NCBI RefSeq assembly: GCF_029256985.1
Contig: NZ_JARIDQ010000041.1
Location: forward strand, 1 to 64,000
DNA from: Otariodibacter sp.
GTDB taxonomy: Bacteria > Pseudomonadota > Gammaproteobacteria > Enterobacterales > Pasteurellaceae
Direction of reading: 5' to 3'
DNA: 64,000 bases
The position numbers were made by a program, and so were the translations under genes. Under the pieces are notes generated by a model. That model did no database searches and had not been told where the DNA came from. It saw only the letters and a list, made by a program, of their open reading frames with translations. Position 1 is the stretch's first letter. Every line of letters starts with the position of its first letter. Shown here piece by piece: positions 10,066 through 19,693 of this stretch.

Positions 10066-11292
10066 ATGAAAAGAAAAATATTAGCAATTCTGATAAGTTT
10101 TTATGTTTCGATAGCTTATTCTGCCGTTAAAAACCCGACTGTTAATATTGTGGATGAACACTTTAATGCTAAAGTATTAATTGATGATCTACATAGCCCT
10201 ACTAATATGGTTTGGGGATATGATGGGAATATTTGGTTAATTGAAAAGCAAAGTAATCAATTATCCACAGTTAATCCAGAAACTGGCGAGCGTAGCTTTA
10301 TTTATACTCCACCATTAATTTCTACAGAAGCCAAACGACCAATACTACTCAGTTTTGTATTCCATCCTGATTTTTTGAAAAATAAACAGTCTGATTATTT
10401 ATATCTCTATCAAAGCTACAATGAAATAAATGAAGATCAAGGTGTAAATCAAACATGGGGTAAGATTTCACGTTTAACCTATGATAATTCAACCAAGCAA
10501 TTCATTAATGAAATCACACTACTCGATAAAATTCCATCAAATGTAGATCGTCCAAGTGGAATATTACGCTTTGGCTCGGATCAAAAACTTTATCTAGCAT
10601 TAGATGATAACAATGAGCCAAATCAACAATGCGAAAAGACTATGGCACAAAAGATCCCATCAGTTAATGATATTGTGACACAAGATTTCAGTGCTTATCA
10701 GGGGAAAGTATTACGTATCAACACTGATGGCACAATTCCCGAAGACAATCCAAGAATAGCAAATATAAAAAGCCATATTTTCGCTTATGGTTTTCACTTC
10801 CCTAAAGATATGATTTTTAGCGGAGATCACTTCTTTAGTGTCGATCAAGGAACTAAAATTAGTGATGAACTGAATATTATTGAAGCAGGGAAAAACTATG
10901 GCTGGCCAAATCTATTAGGCAATGCTGAAAATACAAATTGTGATGCAGGACTGATACTTGAAAATATGCCAAAACAAACACAACTTCCTATTAAAACTTT
11001 TTCAGATACTATTGAGCCAAGTGGATTAGCTTACTATCCGAAAAATGGAACTATCCCATTCCTACAAAATTCGATCCTGATTACTGGATATAAGACAGGT
11101 ACTTTATATCAAATACCTCTTAACGAAGAGGTGAATCAAGCTAATGGAAATACCATAGCTTATGTTTATTCTAACAACCACTACCAATCTGTGTTAATTA
11201 GCCCTGATGGTAAAAATATCTATATCGCAACTGATAATACCAAAAATTCAGATAATCTTGGGGCAATTATTACTTTTACTCAAAAACCTTAA
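10066..11292 (+). CDS. Secreted PQQ-dependent sugar dehydrogenase-like protein (glucose/sorbosone dehydrogenase family)
   Basis: N-terminal signal peptide; GKVLRINTDGTIPEDNP and GKNYGWPN motifs. Confidence 0.8.
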   Translation: MKRKILAILISFYVSIAYSAVKNPTVNIVDEHFNAKVLIDDLHSPTNMVWGYDGNIWLIEKQSNQLSTVNPETGERSFIYTPPLISTEAKRPILLSFVFHPDFLKNKQSDYLYLYQSYNEINEDQGVNQTWGKISRLTYDNSTKQFINEITLLDKIPSNVDRPSGILRFGSDQKLYLALDDNNEPNQQCEKTMAQKIPSVNDIVTQDFSAYQGKVLRINTDGTIPEDNPRIANIKSHIFAYGFHFPKDMIFSGDHFFSVDQGTKISDELNIIEAGKNYGWPNLLGNAENTNCDAGLILENMPKQTQLPIKTFSDTIEPSGLAYYPKNGTIPFLQNSILITGYKTGTLYQIPLNEEVNQANGNTIAYVYSNNHYQSVLISPDGKNIYIATDNTKNSDNLGAIITFTQKP

Positions 11293-11296
11293 AGCA

Positions 11297-11340
11297 AAGC
11301 GGTAAGATCATTGCAAAATTTTGCAAGAATCTTACCGCTT
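11297..11340. terminator. Bidirectional terminator candidate formed by an inverted pair of uptake sequences
   Basis: AAGCGGTAAGAT (11297-11308) / ATCTTACCGCTT (11329-11340), perfect 12-bp arms between convergent genes. Confidence 0.7.
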
Positions 11341-11367
11341 GAAACTAAACGATCTTACAACTGACTA

Positions 11368-12360
11368 TTATAAAATATTTTCATATTGTTCTAACATCGC
11401 TTTCGGCCATACGCTAGATTGTACTTCACCAATATGGCGTTTACGTAACAAGAACATTGCCATACGAGATTGGCCTATGCCACCACCAATAGACAATGGT
11501 AAACGACCTGCCAATAAATCTTTATGCCAATCCATTTCTAAGCGAGATTCATCACCTGTTAATGAAACTTGTAAACGTAGTGCTTTTTCATCAACACGGA
11601 TACCCATTGATGATAATTCAAATGCTGTACCTAATTGTTCATTCCAAACTAAGATATCACCGTTTAAACCTTTATAACCTTTTTCAGATTCTGTTGTCCA
11701 GTCATCATAGTCTGGTGCACGTCCATCATGTGCTTTACCATCTGATAGCTCGCCACCAATACCAATTAAAAATACTGCACCATATTCTTTACAAATTGCA
11801 TTTTCACGTTGTTTACTTGTCATATCTGGATAGCGTTTTACTAAATCTTCGCTGTGAACAAAAGTAATTTGTTTTGGTAACACAGAAGGAATATCAAAAC
11901 GAGCTTCAACCGCTAATTCAGTTAGACGAATCGCACGATAAATAGATCTTACAGTTTCTTTTAAATATTCGAAATCTCGACGACCTTCTGGAATCACTTT
12001 TTCCCAGTCCCATTGATCCACATAAACTGAATGGGTTGGATCTAATGAATCTTCATCTGGGCGTAACGCTTTCATGTGTACAAACAAGCCCTCGCCCTCT
12101 TTGAAGTTGAAACGAGATAATGTATGACGTTTCCATTTTGCAAGAGAATGAACTACTTCATAGGTTGCATCTGGAATTTGTTTAACATGAACTTGAACTG
12201 CTTTTTCCACACCAGAAAGGTTATCTTGCATCCCATTACCTACTTCACTCAAGATTGGCCCTTGTACTTCAATAATATCTAACTGTTCTATCAAGTTTTG
12301 AGTAAACGTATTCTTAACAAAGCTAATTTCTTGTTGTTGTAAAATAAATGATTTTTTCAT
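11368..12360 (-). CDS. asnA: Aspartate--ammonia ligase
   Basis: [39 protein letters not shown]; divergent from asnC. Confidence 0.97.
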   Translation of the reverse strand: MKKSFILQQQEISFVKNTFTQNLIEQLDIIEVQGPILSEVGNGMQDNLSGVEKAVQVHVKQIPDATYEVVHSLAKWKRHTLSRFNFKEGEGLFVHMKALRPDEDSLDPTHSVYVDQWDWEKVIPEGRRDFEYLKETVRSIYRAIRLTELAVEARFDIPSVLPKQITFVHSEDLVKRYPDMTSKQRENAICKEYGAVFLIGIGGELSDGKAHDGRAPDYDDWTTESEKGYKGLNGDILVWNEQLGTAFELSSMGIRVDEKALRLQVSLTGDESRLEMDWHKDLLAGRLPLSIGGGIGQSRMAMFLLRKRHIGEVQSSVWPKAMLEQYENIL

Positions 12361-12432
12361 AAAAAATACCTTAAATAATTGTTTAATTCATTAAAAGTTA
12401 AATATAATTTAAATCATTTGGGAGAAAATTCA

Positions 12433-12505
12433 ATAGATTATTAAATAAAAAGCATTTATGATAGATAATATATAAAAATATCTATTTATATTAAATATTA
12501 TCTAT
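12433..12505. promoter_or_regulatory. Candidate AsnC-type operator array between asnA and asnC
   Basis: Four ATAGAT/ATCTAT boxes; perfect dyad ATAGATAATAT (12461-12471) / ATATTATCTAT (12495-12505). Confidence 0.5.
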
Positions 12506-12530
12506 TTTTTAATATTATTTGGAGGGTAAT

Positions 12531-13004
12531 TTGCAGACTAATCACCAATTACGATTACAAATCGACCAACTCGATCAACAGATTTTGCGTGTATTAACTA
12601 GAGATGCTCGAACATCTTATGCAGAAATGGCTAAGAGATTTAATGTTAGTCCTGGAACAATACATGTCCGTGTCGAAAAAATGCGTCAAGCTGGGATCAT
12701 AGAGGGAACAAAAATACGCATTAACGAACGCAAACTCGGATACGATGTATGTTGCTTTATTGGTATTATTTTAAAAAGTGCCAAAGATTATCAAGGAGTA
12801 ATCGCAAAACTAAGAGAATTTGATCAAGTCGTAGAAGCTTATTATACAACAGGGAACTACTCTATTTTTATCAAGGTCATGACACACACTATAGAAGAAC
12901 TTCACGAAGTACTTGCTACGAAAATTCAGCTTATTGATGAAATTCAATCAACGGAAACATTAATCTCTATGCAAAATCCTATTTTGAGAGATATCAATCC
13001 ATAA
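12531..13004 (+). CDS. asnC: AsnC transcriptional regulator (probable TTG start)
   Basis: NVSPGTIHVRVEKMRQAGII, IGIILKSAKDYQ, AYYTTGNYSIFIKVM; GGAGGG at 12521-12526 favours TTG at 12531 over the track start 12519. Confidence 0.93.
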   Translation: MQTNHQLRLQIDQLDQQILRVLTRDARTSYAEMAKRFNVSPGTIHVRVEKMRQAGIIEGTKIRINERKLGYDVCCFIGIILKSAKDYQGVIAKLREFDQVVEAYYTTGNYSIFIKVMTHTIEELHEVLATKIQLIDEIQSTETLISMQNPILRDINP

Positions 13005-13130
13005 GCAAACGTTTCCTTTTGATCTTGTTCACAAATTTATAGATTCATCAATAAAAAAGTCGCTAATTCTATGTATGGGTTGGTAGAATAGAGGTGCAAC
13101 ATATAATAATTAATATTAGAGGGATAAATT

Positions 13131-13895
13131 ATGTCAGAAGTATTTCATTTAGGTTTAACTAAAGCTATGTTAAAAGGCGCAAAAGTTGCTATCGTTCCTG
13201 GAGATCCTGCTCGTAGTGAACGTATCGCCGCAAAAATGGATAATCCAGAATTTCTTACTTCTACACGTGAATTTACATCATGGCTAGGATATCTTGATGG
13301 CCAGCCTATCGTAGTATGTTCGACTGGTATTGGTGGACCTTCTGTATCAATTTGTGTAGAAGAATTGGCTCAATTAGGCGTACGTACCTTCTTACGTATT
13401 GGTACCACAGGCGCTATCCAACCACATATTAATGTTGGTGACGTACTTGTTACAACTGGTGCCGTGCGTTTAGATGGTGCAAGCTTACATTTTGCGCCTA
13501 TGGAATATCCAGCAGTCGCAAACTTTGAAGCAACAAATGCACTATATGCATCTGCATTAGAACATGATGTAAAACCTTATGTTGGTATCACAGCTTCATC
13601 TGATACATTCTATCCAGGTCAAGAACGTTATGACACGTATTCAGGTAAAGTATATCGTCACTTCCAAGGATCATTAAAACAATGGCAAGAATTGAATGTC
13701 ATGAACTTTGAGATGGAATCAGCCACACTATTTACTATGTGCGGAGCATTGGGACTCCGTGCAGGTATGGTATCTGGTGTAATTGTGAATCGCACACAAC
13801 AAGAAATTCCTAATGAAGAGACTATTAAAGACACTGAAGAAAAAGCAATTTCAGTTGTAGTCAAGGCAGCAGGAAAACTTGCTTTAGATTACTAA
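13131..13895 (+). CDS. udp: Uridine phosphorylase
   Basis: [30 protein letters not shown]; full length. Confidence 0.97.
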   Translation: MSEVFHLGLTKAMLKGAKVAIVPGDPARSERIAAKMDNPEFLTSTREFTSWLGYLDGQPIVVCSTGIGGPSVSICVEELAQLGVRTFLRIGTTGAIQPHINVGDVLVTTGAVRLDGASLHFAPMEYPAVANFEATNALYASALEHDVKPYVGITASSDTFYPGQERYDTYSGKVYRHFQGSLKQWQELNVMNFEMESATLFTMCGALGLRAGMVSGVIVNRTQQEIPNEETIKDTEEKAISVVVKAAGKLALDY

Positions 13896-13904
13896 CTAAG
13901 TAAG

Positions 13905-13946
13905 CGGACAGATTTAGTAAAAAATTTGCAATTCTGTCCGTTTTTT
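13905..13946 (+). terminator. Terminator after udp
   Basis: CGGACAGA (13905-13912) / TCTGTCCG (13933-13940) followed by TTTTTT. Confidence 0.75.
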
Positions 13947-14013
13947 ATCTCTAAAAAATCAACTACTTATGTCAATTTAATTAGTCTACCCAAAATAAAA
14001 ATAAGCCTACAGC

Positions 14014-15183
14014 CTACAAACCAATTGCATATTTCAATGCTTTCTTTTTGAATGGTGTTGCTTTTTCTGCTATTACTAATGCTATATTTCTAGCCACTTT
14101 TACAGGCAATAAATCTGTTTTGAAAGCTTTATAGAAAACATCCATACCCGTTTGCATCACTAAATTATCAGGTTTACGTTTTCGTTCATACTGTTTTAGG
14201 ACTTTTTCATCTGCAAAGTTTTCGCCTTTTTTGACCGCTTGTTCAATCACTTCTAATAAGGCTTTCACATCTCTAAAGCCTAAATTTACCCCTTGCCCTG
14301 CCAAAGGATTAATTGTATGAGCAGCATCACCTACTAATACAATTCCTTGTTTTACATAGCTTTGAGCGTGTTGTCGAGTAAGAGGGAAACTTCCATGAGC
14401 TGTAACTTCAACCTGCCCCAATCGGCTTGGGAAATTATGATTAATTTCGTTAGAAAGTTGTGCGTTATCCATTTGTTTTAACTCAGCAATACGTTGTGGC
14501 GAGTCATACCATACCACACAGCCATTTTGCCCTGTTAAAGGTAAAAAGGCACGCGGACCACTTGGAAAAAATTGTTGCCATGTCGCACTTTGTTGAGGTA
14601 ATTCTGTTTTCACAACCGCTAACAAACAGTGTTGACGATATTGCCAGCTAGTTAACCCAATACCAGACCAGCTACGCACAAGAGAATTAGCCCCATCACA
14701 AGCTAATAATACTGAAGCGGAATAGCTTTGTTTATCATCAAGGGTTACTGTCCAAATACCATCTTCTCGATTTGCAGAAATTTTGTCAAAACCGACCGCT
14801 TGTTGACAGTTAGGGTAATCTTGTAGTGCTTGCCATAATCCAATTTGAATGAGGTTATTTTCCACCATATAACCTAATTTATCTAAACCAAGATCTTGTG
14901 CATGAAAAGCAGTATTAAAGCCATCAATTTCCCACGTTTCTAATCCATCGTAAGGGCATACTCGCATTGATTCAATATTCTGCCATGCTCCTAATTTCTC
15001 AAGTAAATCGACAGAAGCAGCACTAATTGCAGAAATTCTGACATCATAAGGCGCATCTGGTGAAAATGTCGGTAAAGGATTTTTTTCTAATAATACGACA
15101 TTTAAGCCTAATTTAGCTAAACCTAATGCAGAGGCTGCTCCTACCATGCCACCTCCAACAACAATAATATCTTGCTGATTCAT
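14014..15183 (-). CDS. ubiF: FAD-dependent ubiquinone-biosynthesis hydroxylase, UbiF-like
   Basis: GGGMVGAASALGLA, DVRISAISAASVDLLEKLGAW, VLVGDAAHTINPLAGQGVNLGFRDV; closely resembles E. coli UbiF. Confidence 0.85.
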   Translation of the reverse strand: MNQQDIIVVGGGMVGAASALGLAKLGLNVVLLEKNPLPTFSPDAPYDVRISAISAASVDLLEKLGAWQNIESMRVCPYDGLETWEIDGFNTAFHAQDLGLDKLGYMVENNLIQIGLWQALQDYPNCQQAVGFDKISANREDGIWTVTLDDKQSYSASVLLACDGANSLVRSWSGIGLTSWQYRQHCLLAVVKTELPQQSATWQQFFPSGPRAFLPLTGQNGCVVWYDSPQRIAELKQMDNAQLSNEINHNFPSRLGQVEVTAHGSFPLTRQHAQSYVKQGIVLVGDAAHTINPLAGQGVNLGFRDVKALLEVIEQAVKKGENFADEKVLKQYERKRKPDNLVMQTGMDVFYKAFKTDLLPVKVARNIALVIAEKATPFKKKALKYAIGL

Positions 15184-15257
15184 TATTATTCCTTTTATTC
15201 TTATTTTGGTATCAAGTGTACTACAAGCGGTTAGTTATGCCTTGATTTTTGTAAAAC

Positions 15258-15279
15258 TTTTGTGAAATAGATCGAAGAA
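15258..15279 (+). promoter_or_regulatory. CRP-S-like site upstream of comM
   Basis: TGTGA-AATAGA-TCGAA (15261-15276), matching the TGCGA-N6-TCGCA architecture imperfectly. Confidence 0.5.
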
Positions 15280-15340
15280 TCTTACTTCGCCATTATGAAA
15301 GACAGAGAGTAGTACGTACACTGTTCCAAAAGGAGAACAG

Positions 15341-16867
15341 ATGTCATTAGCCATTATCTACAGTCGAGCATCAATAGGGATCGAAGCCCCGTTGGTGACT
15401 ATTGAAGTACATATGAGCATAGGTAGCCCCGGGCTATATTTGGTTGGGTTGCCTGAAAAAAGTGTTAAAGAAGCTCAAGACAGAGTACGAAGCGCATTAC
15501 TCAATGCTAATTTTGAATACCCTGCACGGCGGATTACCATTAACCTAGCCCCTGCGGATTTACCCAAAGAGGGAGGACGATTTGATTTGCCGATAGCGAT
15601 TGGTATTCTAGCAGCATCGGGACAAATTGATTCAGATAAATTACGTCAATTTGAATTTCTTGGGGAATTATCACTGACAGGCCATTTACGAGGTGTTCAC
15701 GGTGTCATTCCTGCGGTGTTATCGGCAGTTAAAGACAAACGAGAATTAATTTTTCCGCAACAAAACACGTCAGAGGCGGCTTTAGTTTCCGATACACAAA
15801 GCTATTGTGCCAAGTCTTTATTACAAGTGGTCAATTTTCTGAATAATCGAGATCACCTACCGATTGCCCAGCAACTTCCGCAAAAAAATGAAACAATCTC
15901 ACCGCTTGTTCAACGAGATTTAACCGATATTATCGGACAACAACACGCTAAACGCACATTGATGATTGCAGCCACTGGACAACATAATCTACTTTTCCTT
16001 GGACCTCCCGGAACAGGAAAAACAATGCTTGCCAGTCGTTTGGCAGATCTACTTCCCGAAATGGAAGATAAGGAAGCTATTGAAACAGCATCCATTACCA
16101 GCTTAATGCAAAATGAATTGAACGTTCAAAACTGGAAAAAACGTCCTTTCAGAGCGCCTCATCACAGTGCCTCAATGGTTGCATTAGTGGGTGGGGGTTC
16201 GATTCCAAAACCCGGTGAAATAAGCTTAGCTAATAACGGCGTACTTTTTCTCGATGAGTTACCTGAGTTTGAGCGGAAAGTATTAGATGCATTACGACAA
16301 CCTTTAGAATCAGGCGAAATCATTATTTCTAGGGCGAATGCTAAAGTACAATTTCCCGCACGTTTTCAATTAATTGCAGCTATGAATCCTAGCCCGACAG
16401 GGCATTATCAAGGCACACATAATCGTGCCTCTCCACAGCAAGTCATGCGATATTTGAATCGACTTTCAGGGCCTTTTCTTGATCGGTTTGATCTCTCGAT
16501 TGAAGTACCATTACTGCCTAAAGGTGCGTTACAAAACAACAATGAACAACGAGGGGAAACAACAGCACAAGTTCGCCAACGTGTTGTCAAAGCAAGGGAA
16601 ATCCAGCTTAATCGTCGAGGAAAAATCAACGCACAATTAACCACTAAAGAAATTGAGCAAGACTGTAAATTAGATCAGAAAGATGCGTTATTTTTAGAAA
16701 ATGCATTATTGAAATTAGGACTTTCTGTACGAGCCTATCATCGTATTTTAAAAGTATCCCGTACCATTGCTGATTTAGCCGATTCCGCCAATATTGAGCA
16801 ACCGCATATTGCCGAAGCATTGGGCTATCGTGCAATGGATAGGTTATTACAACGATTGAATGGTTAA
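15341..16867 (+). CDS. comM: YifB/ComM AAA+ (Mg-chelatase-like) competence protein
   Basis: MSLAIIYSRASIGIEAPLVTIEVHMSIGSPGLYLVGLPEKSVKEAQDRVRSAL, Walker A GPPGTGKT. Confidence 0.95.
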   Translation: MSLAIIYSRASIGIEAPLVTIEVHMSIGSPGLYLVGLPEKSVKEAQDRVRSALLNANFEYPARRITINLAPADLPKEGGRFDLPIAIGILAASGQIDSDKLRQFEFLGELSLTGHLRGVHGVIPAVLSAVKDKRELIFPQQNTSEAALVSDTQSYCAKSLLQVVNFLNNRDHLPIAQQLPQKNETISPLVQRDLTDIIGQQHAKRTLMIAATGQHNLLFLGPPGTGKTMLASRLADLLPEMEDKEAIETASITSLMQNELNVQNWKKRPFRAPHHSASMVALVGGGSIPKPGEISLANNGVLFLDELPEFERKVLDALRQPLESGEIIISRANAKVQFPARFQLIAAMNPSPTGHYQGTHNRASPQQVMRYLNRLSGPFLDRFDLSIEVPLLPKGALQNNNEQRGETTAQVRQRVVKAREIQLNRRGKINAQLTTKEIEQDCKLDQKDALFLENALLKLGLSVRAYHRILKVSRTIADLADSANIEQPHIAEALGYRAMDRLLQRLNG

Positions 16868-16874
16868 GATATCG

Positions 16875-17861
16875 TTACTCAAAAACCTCTAACACAAGAC
16901 GAGTAAGCCCATTGGCTAGCATTAATTCTGCATTTACTGCATTGATTTCCAGTAAATCACGTTGGATTTGTTGGATTATATGATGTCCTTTTAGTAATCC
17001 TTGTGCCGATAATCCTTGGCTAAATAGAACAATCCCTTTAAATAGGTCTGAATTAACCCAACCTGTTGAAATATTGAGTTTAGCTTTAAGTGCGTCCGTA
17101 AAGAATGAATCAATCCATTCTAGTTGCTGCAAAATGGCAGGAATTTCTTTATCAAAGGCGCTGAGAAGTAACCACACATCTTTGTGTTTATAGAAAGTCC
17201 AAAAGGTTCTTAAAAACTCTTTTCGGGTTGATAAGCGGTCAGTTTCTAAAAAAGTTTTGCAAATTAGCGGACGATTATGACAAAGACGCAATGCGGTTTC
17301 TAATTCTTCTGCTGAAAGATTAGGGAAATGGGTTGAAAGCCATTGATAAGCAGACTGAAACTCTGGTACCTGTAATAGCCACGTTTGGCAGCGACTTTGA
17401 ATCGTTGCTAACATTGCCGACTGTAAAGGAGCTTTTAATAGGAAATAAACATTATCGTGAGGTTCTTCTAATGTTTTTAACAATGCATTAGCCGCCGATT
17501 CCGTTAATCGCTCTGCTCCTGCAATATAAATAACAGAATTTCCGCCTTGTTGCGAAAATTGTTGCAGTTGGTTGGTTAAATCACGGATCTGATCAACACT
17601 AATATCCTTTCCATCAATAGACTCAATTTGATGAAAATCAGGATGATTATTGCTTTCCCACAACAAACAACTTTTACATTGTCCACAAGGTTGATTTCCT
17701 TGTTTATTTTGGCATAACAACCAATGAGCAAAATCATAAATTAAGGTAGATGTTCCCAAACCGATATCTGTTTTGAATAATAAGGCGTGATGTCCTCGCC
17801 CGTTCAAAAAAGACTGGGTTAGATTTTGATAGATTTCATTATGCCAAGGATATAAATTCAT
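16875..17861 (-). CDS. holB: DNA polymerase III delta prime subunit
   Basis: Zn cluster CGQCKSCLLWESNNHPDF; AANALLKTLEEP; downstream of tmk. Confidence 0.93.
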   Translation of the reverse strand: MNLYPWHNEIYQNLTQSFLNGRGHHALLFKTDIGLGTSTLIYDFAHWLLCQNKQGNQPCGQCKSCLLWESNNHPDFHQIESIDGKDISVDQIRDLTNQLQQFSQQGGNSVIYIAGAERLTESAANALLKTLEEPHDNVYFLLKAPLQSAMLATIQSRCQTWLLQVPEFQSAYQWLSTHFPNLSAEELETALRLCHNRPLICKTFLETDRLSTRKEFLRTFWTFYKHKDVWLLLSAFDKEIPAILQQLEWIDSFFTDALKAKLNISTGWVNSDLFKGIVLFSQGLSAQGLLKGHHIIQQIQRDLLEINAVNAELMLANGLTRLVLEVFE

Positions 17862-17864
17862 ACT

Positions 17865-18494
17865 CTATACTTTTGCAAAAGAGAGAAAGTTTTCGACCGC
17901 TTGTTGTATACCTGCTGATACCTTTTCGATAGGCTGTTCAGCATTGATCACAACGGCTTTAGGATTATTGTGCGTAAGAGCTAAATAACGCTCACGAGTA
18001 CGATGGAAAAAGTCGATATGTTGTTGTTCGATCCGATCCAATGCTCCACGCCCTTTTGCTCGCTCTAATCCAATTGCAGGATCAAGGTCAAGATAAAGCG
18101 TAAAGTCAGGCTCAAAATCACCTAGGATTTTCTCACCAATATGTTCGACTAAATCGGCCAAATTTCTACCGCCACCTTGATATGCTTGGCTAGACATATT
18201 GTGTCTATCGCCAATCACCCAAGTTCCTTCAGCTAAAGCAGGTTGAATAACGGTTTCAACTAATTGAGTTCGAGCAGCGAAGATCATCAATACTTCTGCT
18301 TTATCGGTAGTATGTTCGCCATCAATACCCTCTTTCCAAAGATTGCGTAACGCCTCTGCAATTTTTGTACCACCCGGCTCTCTGGTGTTGATAAAGGAAA
18401 TGTGATTAGCAGATAACACTTCACTTATAACACGCACAGCATTACTTTTGCCCGCACCTTCTAATCCTTCAACAACAATAAATTTTCCTTTCAT
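17865..18494 (-). CDS. tmk: Thymidylate kinase
   Basis: FIVVEGLEGAGKSNA, TREPGGTKIAE, DRHNMSSQAYQGGGR. Confidence 0.97.
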   Translation of the reverse strand: MKGKFIVVEGLEGAGKSNAVRVISEVLSANHISFINTREPGGTKIAEALRNLWKEGIDGEHTTDKAEVLMIFAARTQLVETVIQPALAEGTWVIGDRHNMSSQAYQGGGRNLADLVEHIGEKILGDFEPDFTLYLDLDPAIGLERAKGRGALDRIEQQHIDFFHRTRERYLALTHNNPKAVVINAEQPIEKVSAGIQQAVENFLSFAKV

Positions 18495-18529
18495 TTGCTC
18501 TTTTCTCGCACTTGTTCTTATAACCAGAA

Positions 18530-19558
18530 TTATTTTTTTTCTGTTCTACGTTGTCTTTCGATTTGTATCCAGTTACGCACCGCACGCTCATGTTCTGCAT
18601 TAGTTTTACTGAATTTATGCCCTCCCGTTCCGTCTGCTACAAAATAAAAATAGGGTGTAGTATCTGGTTGTGACACTGCTTGAATTGCCGCTTTACTTGG
18701 CATTGCAATTGGTGTAGGCGGTAAACCATCAATTACATAGGTATTATACGGAGTTGCTTCAAGTAAATCTTTCTTATGTATATTACCATTGTAACGATTA
18801 CCCATTCCATAAATAACTGTCGGGTCTGTTTGTAATTTCCATTTTGCACGCAAGCGGTTAATAAACACTGAAGCAACTTGTGGGCGTTCACTCGCAATCC
18901 CTGTTTCTTTCTCAACAATAGAGGCGAGAATGAGCATTTCATAAGGCGTTGTAAGCGGTAAACTCTCCGCTCTATTTTGCCACGCTTCGTCTAAGTTTTG
19001 TTGCTGTTTTTTATAGGCACGTTTAAGGATATCAATATCATCTGTGTGAGGTACATAGCTATAAGTATCTGGAGCAAACCACCCCTCAAGTTTTTGATAA
19101 GGAATACCCAATAACTTTGCGATTTCTTCTTCAGATTTCCCCGCCAAAGTTTGATTCAAATATTTAGCTTTCGCTAATTGCTCCCGCCAATTTTTGAAAT
19201 CTTTTCCTTCAATAAATTGCACATTAAGCTGAACTTCTTTTCCATCATTAAGATGTTGCAATAGCCCTTCAACTGTTTCAATTCCATCAAGTGAGTAAAC
19301 ACCTGCTTTAAAATGACTTAATTCTGGATGTAACCGAATTAAATAAGGAAGAAGTTTTGTATTTTGCGTAATCCCTTGTTCTTCAAGCAATTTCGCTAAT
19401 TTTTGACTAGATGTCCCTCTTTCAATAACTAAAAGTTGTTCTGGGTTTGCGGTAATTTTTCTATGGGCTAAAGCCTCTAACTGTTGATAGGCATATACTC
19501 CCCCACCAATAATAATAACCACAAGAAATGTGAATAAAATAAAAAATTTTTTTAGCAT
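18530..19558 (-). CDS. mltG: Endolytic murein transglycosylase (YceG)
   Basis: ASIVEKETGIASERPQVASVFINRL, LQTDPTVIYG motifs. Confidence 0.95.
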   Translation of the reverse strand: MLKKFFILFTFLVVIIIGGGVYAYQQLEALAHRKITANPEQLLVIERGTSSQKLAKLLEEQGITQNTKLLPYLIRLHPELSHFKAGVYSLDGIETVEGLLQHLNDGKEVQLNVQFIEGKDFKNWREQLAKAKYLNQTLAGKSEEEIAKLLGIPYQKLEGWFAPDTYSYVPHTDDIDILKRAYKKQQQNLDEAWQNRAESLPLTTPYEMLILASIVEKETGIASERPQVASVFINRLRAKWKLQTDPTVIYGMGNRYNGNIHKKDLLEATPYNTYVIDGLPPTPIAMPSKAAIQAVSQPDTTPYFYFVADGTGGHKFSKTNAEHERAVRNWIQIERQRRTEKK

Positions 19559-19657
19559 AAGTAGCGATATTGTATTAATAAAATCCTGCCGAACATTACT
19601 ATAACTTTCTATGAAAATCTATGATTTATTAGTAGAGTTTATGCAGAAAAGAAAGAA

Positions 19658-19687
19658 AAAAATAAAGCTCCATAGAGCTTTATTTTT
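19658..19687 (-). terminator. Terminator after lipA
   Basis: AAAAATAAAGCTC / GAGCTTTATTTTT perfect 13-bp stem, CATA loop. Confidence 0.75.
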
Positions 19688-19693
19688 GTGAAA

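Noticed and set aside
11321-11867. ORFs of 118 and 123 aa on the plus strand inside asnA
   Set aside because: Fully antisense to a clear full-length asnA; composition looks like a shadow frame.
18733-18942. Same-strand alternative frame ORF inside mltG
   Set aside because: Out-of-frame within a confidently identified gene; no independent evidence.
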